The notes beneath the pieces were generated by a model. It did not search any database, was not told where the DNA came from, and worked only from the letters and a program-made list of their open reading frames with translations. A stretch of DNA of 32,881 bases, taken from IMG/VR virus record IMGVR_UViG_3300009098_000019, positions 1 to 32,881 of that record. The stretch is one strand, 5' to 3'. Position 1 is the first letter of the stretch; each line of letters opens with the position of its first letter. Positions 26,324 to 32,881 of the stretch are shown here, piece after piece. This stretch comes from a virus. Position numbers and translations under genes: made by a program.

Positions 26324-26767
26324 TCAGCGTGTCGTGTTGTCGCCCGCCGGCACGCCGCCGGTTTTGGTGTGATTGGTGCGCTGGAAGTAGGTGCCGACCA
26401 CGAGGAAAAACACGTTCGACAGCAGCGTGAATGCAAGCAGCGAGAGCTCGGTCGGGCCTTTGCCGATCAGGAAGGCGCAGACCGCCAGCGTCACGACGGA
26501 GACCGTGATCGCGATGATCTGTTGCGTGCGTTCCCACATCACGTTGATGTGGCGCTGCCCGGCAAACGTCAGGTCTTGCTGAAAGGTCGTTGTCGCCGGC
26601 AGCGACGGGTCGGTGCCCTGCGCCTGCACGGCCTGCGTCGGCTTGACGGGCGGCGGCGGCGCGAAGCTGACCGGCACCGGGTCTGGGCCCATGAGCACGA
26701 CGGGCACGGGTTCGTGCGGCGTGCGCCGCTCGGGGTCGTGCCCGGGGTCGAACGGCGCGTCGGTCAC
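26324..26767 (-). CDS. Putative holin, two membrane segments
   Basis: It starts at GTG 26767 in a GTGA overlap (147 residues). A Pro-rich soluble N-terminus (about 1-65) leads to FAGQRHINVMWERTQQIIA. Two membrane helices follow (residues about 84-104, IIAITVSVVTLAVCAFLIG; and 110-130, LSLLAFTLLSNVFFLVVGTYF), then a short tail (QRTNHTKTGGVPAGDNTTR). Two-helix topology with a YF-RTNH-GG ending is common in holin-like proteins of phage late operons. It would form pores that trigger lysis. No endolysin gene was recognised nearby. Confidence 0.62.
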   Translation of the reverse strand: MTDAPFDPGHDPERRTPHEPVPVVLMGPDPVPVSFAPPPPVKPTQAVQAQGTDPSLPATTTFQQDLTFAGQRHINVMWERTQQIIAITVSVVTLAVCAFLIGKGPTELSLLAFTLLSNVFFLVVGTYFQRTNHTKTGGVPAGDNTTR

Positions 26768-27111
26768 GGCAGCGCCTTCCAGAGCGCAATCGCGCGCGCC
26801 TGCATCTGCACCTTGGTCAGGAGCGGCGCCGGGATGCACTCCCAGAGCGCTTGCGCGATCGCCTTCACGACCTTGACGTTGACCTCCACGACCGCCTGGT
26901 CGACCTCGGGCGTCGTGTCGAGCGCGCTCTGCGCCGCGGCGACGTGCGCCGGGCTCCACGGGCCGGAGTCTTTCTTCCCGCGCCAGGCGCCCGTGCTCGC
27001 GGGCAGGAGGACCGCGGTCGGGTCGCCGGTCGCGGCTTTCACCGCGGCCAGCAGTGCGTCGAGGTCGGGACGCGTCGTGCGCGTCGTCGTCAGCGTCACA
27101 TAGCCAGCCAT
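26764..27111 (-). CDS. Small protein after tail fibre, unknown
   Basis: The 115-residue protein starts MAGYVTLTTTRTTRPDLDAL, sharing a base with the fibre gene's TGA. It is mostly helical (LLAAVKAATGDPTAVLLPAS; AHVAAAQSALDTTPEVDQAVVEVNVKVVKAIAQALWECIP). It has no membrane segment or lysozyme motif. It could be a fibre chaperone or a lysis-module protein; neither is supported by a motif. Confidence 0.58.
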   Translation of the reverse strand: MAGYVTLTTTRTTRPDLDALLAAVKAATGDPTAVLLPASTGAWRGKKDSGPWSPAHVAAAQSALDTTPEVDQAVVEVNVKVVKAIAQALWECIPAPLLTKVQMQARAIALWKALP

Positions 27112-28499
27112 CAGGCGAGCTCCAGTTCAATCTGGCCGTAGAGCGTCGCCGTGTTCACGGCCACCGTCCAGGCGGTCAAATCCTGTTTGAGGAGGCGCAG
27201 TCCGGCCGCGTTCGACTGGATGAAGGCCGGCACCACGCCCGCCCCGCCGGGGATGTTCGCATAGCAGAACGCGTTGAACTGCACCCCGGTCAGGGTGTAG
27301 CCGCCGAACGCGGCCGACAGAATATTGAGGTCGGTGCCAAACGGCGCGGTGATGCTCGTCAGGTCGAGCGAAAAGGCGACCGACAGGCGCCGCCCGCGCA
27401 ACCAGTAGCGGAGCGTCGTCATGTCGCCGGCGCCGACGCCCCAGGTCATCCCGCCGCTGCCGGTGAAGTTGGCGAGCGCGTAGGGGCTCGCCAGCCAGTC
27501 GCCCTGCTCATGCGCGTCCAGCACCCACCGCGCGTTGGCGGCGACGTAGATGTAGTCGAAGCGCCCGACCAGGGACGCACCGCTGGTCCCGGGGGTGGCC
27601 GAGGTCGTGAAGTTGAAGAGCCGGTTGGCGGCCACCGAGCCGAGCGATTCGTGGTAGGTGTTCACCACCGCCGCGCCCTGCACGAGCACCGCCAGACGCT
27701 GCCCGTCGGTGCCGGCCGTGAAGCCGGTGATGTCGAGTTGGGCGGCATTCGCGCAGCGCAGGACCGCACAATTCGGGGTCAGGGCGAAGTCGTTCTGCAC
27801 CCCGGTCAAGGTCGTCGTCTGGACGATGGCCGCGTTGGCGGCGAGGTTCGCCGGATTGGCGTCGAGGACCAGACTCGTCGTCGTATCCGCCACGCCGACC
27901 GTCCGCGCATTCCCCGGCGGCGCGACCGAGAGCGCGCCCGGCGTGCCGGCGTTGACGTAGTAGGTCGTGCCCGCGACGAGGCCCGCGAGGCCGGTGATCG
28001 TGCCGCTCAGGCGAATGACGCCGGTGCCCCCGTTGGCGATGGCGACCTGCGTCATGCCGATCATCGGCAGCGTCGAGCTGTAGCCGAAGAACGCATCGGC
28101 GAGATACCAGCGCCCGGCGACCTTCGCGCCCGAGCCGTCCGAGAGATACACGACCTTCCCGGCCGCGAGCGCTTCCCCGGCCGTCCCGACGATATCGGTG
28201 CCGTTGAAGAACGGCCCGGCCGTGACGTGGTCCTGCGTCCACACCGGCACGCCGGCCGCGGTCGTGAGCACGAACTTGTAGGCGGTGCCGGGCGAGAGGT
28301 AGATCACGGCCCGCCCGGCGGCGTCGAGGATGATCGGATTCGTGTTCTCGTGCCCGACCGCGAGGTCTTCGTTGAGCCAGGTCGTGACCGGCGTCGACGG
28401 TGTGCCGGCCGCGTAGGTGTAGAGTTTGCCGCCCGCGAGCGGGGCGCCCTGGTCGTCCCACCCGTGGAAGAGCGGGCCGGGGAAAATCGTGCCGGTCAT
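27111..28499 (-). CDS. Tail fibre/tailspike-like protein
   Basis: The 462-residue protein begins MTGTIFPGPLFHGWDDQG with GAPLAGGKLYTYAAGTPSTPVTTWLNEDLAVGHENTNPIILDAAGRAVIYLSPGTAYKFVL. This N-terminal layout (GGKLYTY-AGT-TP-T, NTNPIILDA-GRA-I-L) is common in phage fibre and spike proteins as a virion-binding module. The rest is Gly/Thr/Asn-rich with repeating beta character and a compact end (TLYGQIELELA). It would contact the host surface. The position downstream of ejection proteins matches the P22 tailspike gene 9. Confidence 0.78.
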   Translation of the reverse strand: MTGTIFPGPLFHGWDDQGAPLAGGKLYTYAAGTPSTPVTTWLNEDLAVGHENTNPIILDAAGRAVIYLSPGTAYKFVLTTAAGVPVWTQDHVTAGPFFNGTDIVGTAGEALAAGKVVYLSDGSGAKVAGRWYLADAFFGYSSTLPMIGMTQVAIANGGTGVIRLSGTITGLAGLVAGTTYYVNAGTPGALSVAPPGNARTVGVADTTTSLVLDANPANLAANAAIVQTTTLTGVQNDFALTPNCAVLRCANAAQLDITGFTAGTDGQRLAVLVQGAAVVNTYHESLGSVAANRLFNFTTSATPGTSGASLVGRFDYIYVAANARWVLDAHEQGDWLASPYALANFTGSGGMTWGVGAGDMTTLRYWLRGRRLSVAFSLDLTSITAPFGTDLNILSAAFGGYTLTGVQFNAFCYANIPGGAGVVPAFIQSNAAGLRLLKQDLTAWTVAVNTATLYGQIELELA

Positions 28500-28506
28500 T
28501 GGCGCC

Positions 28507-29616
28507 TCATGACTTGTAACCGCGCGCTTTGATCGCGGCCTTCGCCTGGGCGCCGGTCGGCAGCCCCGACATCTGCTCGAGGAACGCGCGCTGCTGCAGG
28601 ATCGCGGCGAGCGCGTCGGGGGCCGACATGCCGCGCTTCACGAGGTCGAGCGCGGCCTTCGTCTCTTCACCCGTCAGGCGCACCTTCGCGCCTTTCACGG
28701 CCGTCGTGACGGCCTGCACGGCTTGCGTCGGGGTCACGACGGGGGGTGTGGCGGCGGCCGGCGCCGGGGCGCGCGGGAGCGGGTCGCTCACCTTGAAGGC
28801 GGGCCCACGTTCGACGGGCGTCAGGAACTGCTGCCAGGACGCGGGCAAATCGGCAGGGGTGATCGGGGGACGCGCGGCGGCCGGTGCGACGACCGGGGGC
28901 GGACGCGGCACGACGGGCGCGGCGGCCGGCACGCTCGCGGGCGCGGCGATGGGCGGCGGACGCGGCACGACCGGAGGCGGGACGGTCGGGGGCGGCACAA
29001 CGGGCGCCGCCGCGGGCGCACTGACGCTCGGCGTGCGCTCGGACGCGAGCTCCTCCATGTACTTGACGAACTGCGCGGCGAGGAACTTCACGGTCTGCTG
29101 GCGGGGCGCAATGGCGAACTTCGCGACGCCGACCGCCGCGTCGCGCACCGCCGGACCAGACGGCAGTGACGACAGCGCGCTGCGCACGGCGCCCGCGGCA
29201 CTGCGCACCGCCTGGCCAACCGGTGCGGTGACGGGCCGCGCCGCGGCCAGCGCGAGCGCCATCCCCGCCGCGCGTCGCACTTCATCGACCGGCAGCGAGA
29301 GCAGGCGCGCGAAGTCCATGACGGTTTGCGGGTGCGCGAGCGGGCCGAGCTGCGCCAGGAGCGGCGACGCCTCGTCGGTCGTGTCGCTCGTGACCTGGGG
29401 CAGGCCGCGCGCGTCGCGCGGATAGTCGGCGGTCGCCGGCGGCAGGTCGACCAGCGCGCGGTAGTCGGGCGCGAGCGCCACCACTTTCTGCGTCAGCTCG
29501 AGGTCGTCCATGGTGCGATACGCCGGCACCTGCGCTTTGACCTTGGCCGCAAACTCGGCGACGGTCATCTTCGGCGCCGGCGCGTCGGGCGGGTCGTCCA
29601 TCGCAAGCTCTTGCAT
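28507..29616 (-). CDS. Putative virion/ejection protein with Pro-Ala linker
   Basis: The 369-residue protein starts at ATG 29616 (TAATG overlap, GGAG upstream). Residues about 17-57 (MTVAEFAAKVKAQVPAYRTMDDLELTQKVVALAPDYRALVD) form a short conserved-looking helical module seen at the ends of internal virion proteins. A second helical region precedes a long Pro/Ala/Val linker (about 198-265, repeats of PVVPRPPPxxAPA). The C-terminus (LTGEETKAALDLVKRGMSAPDALAAILQQRAFLEQM) is helical. An ejected or tail-associated protein is likely; the evidence is positional. Confidence 0.6.
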   Translation of the reverse strand: MQELAMDDPPDAPAPKMTVAEFAAKVKAQVPAYRTMDDLELTQKVVALAPDYRALVDLPPATADYPRDARGLPQVTSDTTDEASPLLAQLGPLAHPQTVMDFARLLSLPVDEVRRAAGMALALAAARPVTAPVGQAVRSAAGAVRSALSSLPSGPAVRDAAVGVAKFAIAPRQQTVKFLAAQFVKYMEELASERTPSVSAPAAAPVVPPPTVPPPVVPRPPPIAAPASVPAAAPVVPRPPPVVAPAAARPPITPADLPASWQQFLTPVERGPAFKVSDPLPRAPAPAAATPPVVTPTQAVQAVTTAVKGAKVRLTGEETKAALDLVKRGMSAPDALAAILQQRAFLEQMSGLPTGAQAKAAIKARGYKS

Positions 29617-29783
29617 TAGGCCACTCCGTAGAGGATCATGGGGACGTGCCGAACAGTCCGCGGCGCTCCGACGACCTCGAGGCGGCCATCGCCGCCCACT
29701 ACGCGCGTGAGCAGGCCGACCTCGCGCCGCCGCTGCCCCCGCATCAGGGCTTCGCCACGATTCAGGACGCGGTTATTGCGCAT
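29616..29783 (-). CDS. Small basic protein, unknown
   Basis: A 55-residue frame, MRNNRVLNRGEALMRGQRRR..., ending TVRHVPMILYGVA. It overlaps the upstream gene's end by 11 bases and its TAA overlaps the next ATG. It is Arg/Val-rich with beta tendency at the end. An opposite-strand frame from 29646 is also open, so this assignment rests on operon continuity. Confidence 0.48.
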   Translation of the reverse strand: MRNNRVLNRGEALMRGQRRREVGLLTRVVGGDGRLEVVGAPRTVRHVPMILYGVA

Positions 29784-32166
29784 CGTCGTTCGTGGTGGGC
29801 GCAGTTCCCGACGTTTTGGCCTGCAGCTCGGCCAACCCCGTCGCCAGCAGCGCCACCGGAATCGCAAACTTCTTCGCCAGCCGCTCCAGCCCCGCGAACC
29901 CGTCGGCGGCAATCGCTGCGCGCACCTCGTCGAGGACCGGGCTCAACGTAAAGCGCCCGCCCGTCTCCTTCGCGAAGCGTCGGTCAATGTCCCGCAGATG
30001 CGCCGCCATCTTCGGCGCGAACGCGTCGAACTTCTCGGTCCCCATCAACCGGATCGCCTCGAAGTAGTTCTGCCCCACCCGGTGCGTCTGCCAGTTGTTC
30101 TCGATCAGGTTCGACTGGAAGGTGCCCGCGGTCGTGACCTTCCCGCCCAGCGCTTTCGTGAGACGCGTCGCGGTCTTGTCGTCCATGAACGCGAGCCGGA
30201 TCCCGTCGGGCGTCGGGATCAACACCATGTCGCGCGCGGCGGGGCCGAGCTGCGTGAGCGCGGCCTGCATCTGTGTCGGGGTCACCGTGCCGCCCGGCAG
30301 CGTGACGTCCCAGGCATTGCGCGCCTGCCCGCTGCCGGCCGGGAGCACGCGCGAATACGCCGCCGCGTCCTGGCCGGTCAACAACCCGTAGGTCGACTCG
30401 GAGGCGTCGAGGATCCGGCGTGAGCCGGCGTCGAGGACGCGCGCGCCCTTTCCGCCCGGCAGGTCGACGGAGCCGGTCAAGACCTGCGTCTGCCGCCCCG
30501 GCGCCGGCTGGCCCTGGAAGACGCCCGGCCCGTCGAACGACTCGCCGACGAGGCCGCCGTAGCCGGCGGCGATCTGGTCGCGCAGCTTGGCGTCGTAGAT
30601 CCCGCTGCCACCGTTCACGAGGTCGTGGAGGATCATCCGCTCGAGGTCGGTGCCCGGCTGGTGGAGCTCGGGTAGGTGGCCCGTGCTGACGCCCGGCACG
30701 GTTTCGCGCGAGCCCTGCGCCGCCAGTTGGGCCAGGTAGTCCGCGTAAGACTTCGCGGCGTCCGCCGGCTTGAGGCGGCCCGCCTCGATCTGCTGCGCGG
30801 TCCACGTCGCGGCCTGCGACTTCAGTTCATCCCAGTCGGTAAAGCCGGCCACGCCGCGCTCGTTCGCCAGCGCCAAGATCTTGTCCTGCTGCGCGTCCAT
30901 CCAGCGGTGTTGGGCGGGGCCGAACCCGGCGCGCATCGGCGAGCCGTCGGCATTCATAAAGCCGTGCGCCTCGGCGTCCCAAATGTCGTGGACGGCGCGC
31001 GCCGGGTCGGTACTCAGGAGGTAGTCGCCGCCGCGCGCCAGGTTCTGCGCGAACGGCGTCCGCTTCTGGCCCGTGATGCCCTCGGGGCCGGCGGTATGGA
31101 TCGCGGCGATGGTCTTACCCATCGGCCCGGGAAAGCGGCCCGCCGCAATCGGCACATCCGCCGTCGCCTGGTTGTAAGCTTTCACCCCGAACCCGGTATT
31201 CGCCGACACGGTGGTCACCGGCGAGGTGGCCGCGAGGTCTTCCGAGAGTTGGGTCGCGCGCATCGGGTCGTCATTGGCATAGAACCGGATCCGCTCGCCG
31301 GCCTCGTTGTACCAGTCGCGCCCCGCTGCGCCGCGCTCCATGCGCTGCAGGTAGCGGTCGCGCAGCCCGCGCTCCTGTCGGCTGTTCGTCACGCCGTAGG
31401 GCGCCCCCTTGCGCTGCTTCGCGCCCTCGACGGGCGCGGCGACGCGGCGGATGATCCGGTCCGGCGTATACGTCTGCCCCTGCGCGAGCGCGTGCACCTC
31501 CTGCGCGGAGACGCGGCGGTCGCCGACCTGTTGCAGGACGTCCGCGACGACGGCTTGCGCCTCGGCCGACACGCCAGGCGCCGTCTCGAGGCGCCGCGTG
31601 ATCATCTTCGCGGTGAGGCGCCCTGACGGTTTCCCGTACTTGTCCATCTTCGGGAACAACTGCCGCACCTCGTCGAGCGCGGCCTTGCTGATGTTTTGGC
31701 CCTCGGGCGCGGCGGTGCCGGCCACTAGGCCAGGGAGGTCGCCGCCCTTTTCCCAGGCGAGGATCCCAAACGGGTCTTGTGCGGCGACACTCGGCGCGCG
31801 CTCGTGGCCGCCGATGATCGAGCGCAGCACGTCCATCGTCGTCAGGTGGTCAGGGTTCGGCACATAGTGCGCGCCGACCCCGGGCGCGCCAATCGTCGCC
31901 GCCTTCGCATAGGCGCGTTGCGGGTCGAGCGCGCGCGATGCCGGCGTGACGCCGGGCGCGCCGATGGTCGCCGCCTTCGCCCACGCAGCTTGCGGGTCAC
32001 GCGACGTCGGCGCCGGCACGACGTGCCCGGGTGCGAGTGGGCCGCCCGGCGCGCCGAACACCGCGCCCTGCGCGAGGCGCCGCGGGTCCGCGTAGGGGTC
32101 GGCGGGCGGCGGCGCCAGCAGGCCTGCCGACGGGTCGGTCGACAGCAACTGCTCAGGCATTGCCAT
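29773..32166 (-). CDS. Large internal virion/ejection-type protein
   Basis: The 797-residue protein starts MAMPEQLLSTDPSAG (ATG 32166, or ATG 32160). The N-terminal third is Pro/Ala-rich with two copies of AKAATIGAPGV. The middle has a ATSPVTTVSANTGFGVKAYNQATADVPIAAGRFPGPMGKTIAAI region, a pattern recurring in large phage virion proteins of uncharacterised families. The end is helical with one moderately hydrophobic stretch (KKFAIPVALLATGLAELQAK). Size and place fit a gp16-like protein that enters the host with the DNA. No lytic transglycosylase motif was seen. Confidence 0.65.
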   Translation of the reverse strand: MAMPEQLLSTDPSAGLLAPPPADPYADPRRLAQGAVFGAPGGPLAPGHVVPAPTSRDPQAAWAKAATIGAPGVTPASRALDPQRAYAKAATIGAPGVGAHYVPNPDHLTTMDVLRSIIGGHERAPSVAAQDPFGILAWEKGGDLPGLVAGTAAPEGQNISKAALDEVRQLFPKMDKYGKPSGRLTAKMITRRLETAPGVSAEAQAVVADVLQQVGDRRVSAQEVHALAQGQTYTPDRIIRRVAAPVEGAKQRKGAPYGVTNSRQERGLRDRYLQRMERGAAGRDWYNEAGERIRFYANDDPMRATQLSEDLAATSPVTTVSANTGFGVKAYNQATADVPIAAGRFPGPMGKTIAAIHTAGPEGITGQKRTPFAQNLARGGDYLLSTDPARAVHDIWDAEAHGFMNADGSPMRAGFGPAQHRWMDAQQDKILALANERGVAGFTDWDELKSQAATWTAQQIEAGRLKPADAAKSYADYLAQLAAQGSRETVPGVSTGHLPELHQPGTDLERMILHDLVNGGSGIYDAKLRDQIAAGYGGLVGESFDGPGVFQGQPAPGRQTQVLTGSVDLPGGKGARVLDAGSRRILDASESTYGLLTGQDAAAYSRVLPAGSGQARNAWDVTLPGGTVTPTQMQAALTQLGPAARDMVLIPTPDGIRLAFMDDKTATRLTKALGGKVTTAGTFQSNLIENNWQTHRVGQNYFEAIRLMGTEKFDAFAPKMAAHLRDIDRRFAKETGGRFTLSPVLDEVRAAIAADGFAGLERLAKKFAIPVALLATGLAELQAKTSGTAPTTNDDAQ

Positions 32167-32881
32167 ACCACCCAGTGACGCCGTTCACGGTCTTCCAGAC
32201 GGCCGCCACACCGTTGACACGGCCGCGCTGCCCGAGCGCGGGCGCCGCGCGCGCCTGCGGTTTCGGCGGCAGCAGGTGGAACGGGTCGTAGCCCGGTTGC
32301 CCTGGGCCTGGCTCTGCCGCGGGCGGGGGCGTGCCCGGCGTGCGCGGCGGCGTGCCGAGCGTGCCGCCACTGCCGAACGGTTTCATCGCGTCGCCGAGCC
32401 CGAGGTGCACGCCGGCCGCGACCGCATCGGGCGTGAGCAGGTTCGGGTCGTCGTAGCCCATCACCGAGCGGAAGTCAGAGTTGTGCGTCGACGCGCGCCG
32501 CAGGCCGACGTGGATGATCTGCTTCGCGAAGGCCTCGATCTGATTCGGCGTCACGTCGTCGTTGAGAATCTTCGACCAGGTGTCACCCTGCTCCTTGGTC
32601 GGCGCATAGCCGCCGGCGAAGTAGAGCCCGATCTCGTCCTTCAACACCGCGACCGTGGTCGCGTACTTCTCGTAGTCGGTCGAGTACTGTTTGCGGAGCT
32701 TGTTCAGCGGCGTGTTCACGAGCCGCAGGTTGACGCGCCGGTATTCCTGATTGACGTCGCTCAGGTCGGACGCGTGCATCAGGATGTTGTTCATCGACTG
32801 CCGGTTCATGGCCGGCTTGCCCTTCGGGTCTTCGTAGGCGTCGAGGAACTTGATCTGGCGGTCGATGTTGCCGACGTTGAA
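32153..32881 (-). CDS. Virion/ejection-type protein, partial
   Basis: The frame is open to the right edge (242 residues visible, starting ...FNVGNIDRQIKFLDAYEDPKG), so the true start lies beyond the window; the ATG at 32809 is internal. The helical region (MNRQSMNNILMHASDLSDVNQEYRRVNLRLVNTPLNKLRKQYSTDYEKYATTVAVLKDEIGLYFAGG) resembles conserved segments of phage proteins encoded next to ejection genes. The C-terminal part is Gly/Pro-rich (about residues 170-215) and ends NGVTGWYGNA. It overlaps the next gene by 14 bases. Confidence 0.62.
   Translation of the reverse strand, partial: FNVGNIDRQIKFLDAYEDPKGKPAMNRQSMNNILMHASDLSDVNQEYRRVNLRLVNTPLNKLRKQYSTDYEKYATTVAVLKDEIGLYFAGGYAPTKEQGDTWSKILNDDVTPNQIEAFAKQIIHVGLRRASTHNSDFRSVMGYDDPNLLTPDAVAAGVHLGLGDAMKPFGSGGTLGTPPRTPGTPPPAAEPGPGQPGYDPFHLLPPKPQARAAPALGQRGRVNGVAAVWKTVNGVTGWYGNA

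Noticed and set aside
29646-29951. Plus-strand gene opposite the ejection operon
   Set aside because: Its first half is plausible, but it has no operon context and runs into the antisense of a large virion gene, whereas the minus-strand 55-residue frame joins both neighbours.
1-32881. CRISPR array or diversity-generating retroelement
   Set aside because: No regularly spaced identical repeats with unique spacers and no reverse transcriptase motif (YxDD) were seen; the 33-bp repeats at 15360 are coding iterons.

Overview
The window is a contiguous piece of a temperate double-stranded DNA phage genome with a P22-like (podovirus-type) virion plan, from a high-GC bacterial host (roughly two thirds G+C or more, strong GC bias at third codon positions, Shine-Dalgarno-type ribosome sites, many GTG starts). 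The host cannot be named. The only host-derived sequence is the 3' part of a tRNA gene, probably tRNA-Ala(CGC), which is the attachment site. That site lies in the middle of phage genes rather than at a phage/host border, so the sequence looks like the unintegrated (attP) form of the genome. Both window ends cut structural genes: coat protein on the left, a virion/ejection-type protein on the right. In P22-like phages these two blocks are separated only by tail-accessory genes, so the ends may nearly join on a circular map.

Layout. (1) 1-10157, minus strand, read right to left: zinc-binding regulator, small terminase, a membrane protein, large terminase, four tiny genes, P22-type portal, three head/decoration-type proteins, scaffold, coat. 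(2) 10158-11882, plus strand: a small-gene operon behind a palindromic operator-like site. Its second gene belongs to the Acb2/Tad1 hairpin family (anti-CBASS cyclic-nucleotide sponge); the rest are mostly unknown. (3) 19703 down to 11883, minus strand: the early/replication operon. It starts with a Cro-like repressor and an excisionase-like protein, then a serine recombinase, many small proteins, a replication initiator with an internal iteron array (probable origin), a radical SAM enzyme and a protein with two DNA-binding modules. (4) 19730-21496, plus strand: lysogeny module with a divergent promoter region, XRE repressor, small protein, tyrosine integrase and attP. (5) 24212 down to 22228, minus strand: ERF annealing protein and YqaJ/lambda-Exo nuclease. 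(6) 24602-25230, plus strand: two apparent morons, one encoding an exported protein. (7) 32881 down to 25266, minus strand: virion/ejection proteins, tail fibre, holin-like and other small membrane or lipid-anchored proteins. No endolysin was recognised.

How it fits together: the divergent promoters near 19704-19775 would control the choice between lysogeny (plus-strand repressor and integrase, acting on the adjacent attP) and lytic growth (minus-strand operon through the iteron origin). ERF and exonuclease supply recombination, Acb2 would blunt cyclic-oligonucleotide immunity, and late genes build a short-tailed particle. Almost every neighbouring gene pair overlaps by 4 bases (ATGA/GTGA), and this pattern was used to choose starts. 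The most notable items are the Acb2-led operon, the 33-bp-phased iterons inside the initiator gene, dispersed 9-bp GTCTGAGAC arrays at four loci, and the phage-borne radical SAM enzyme.
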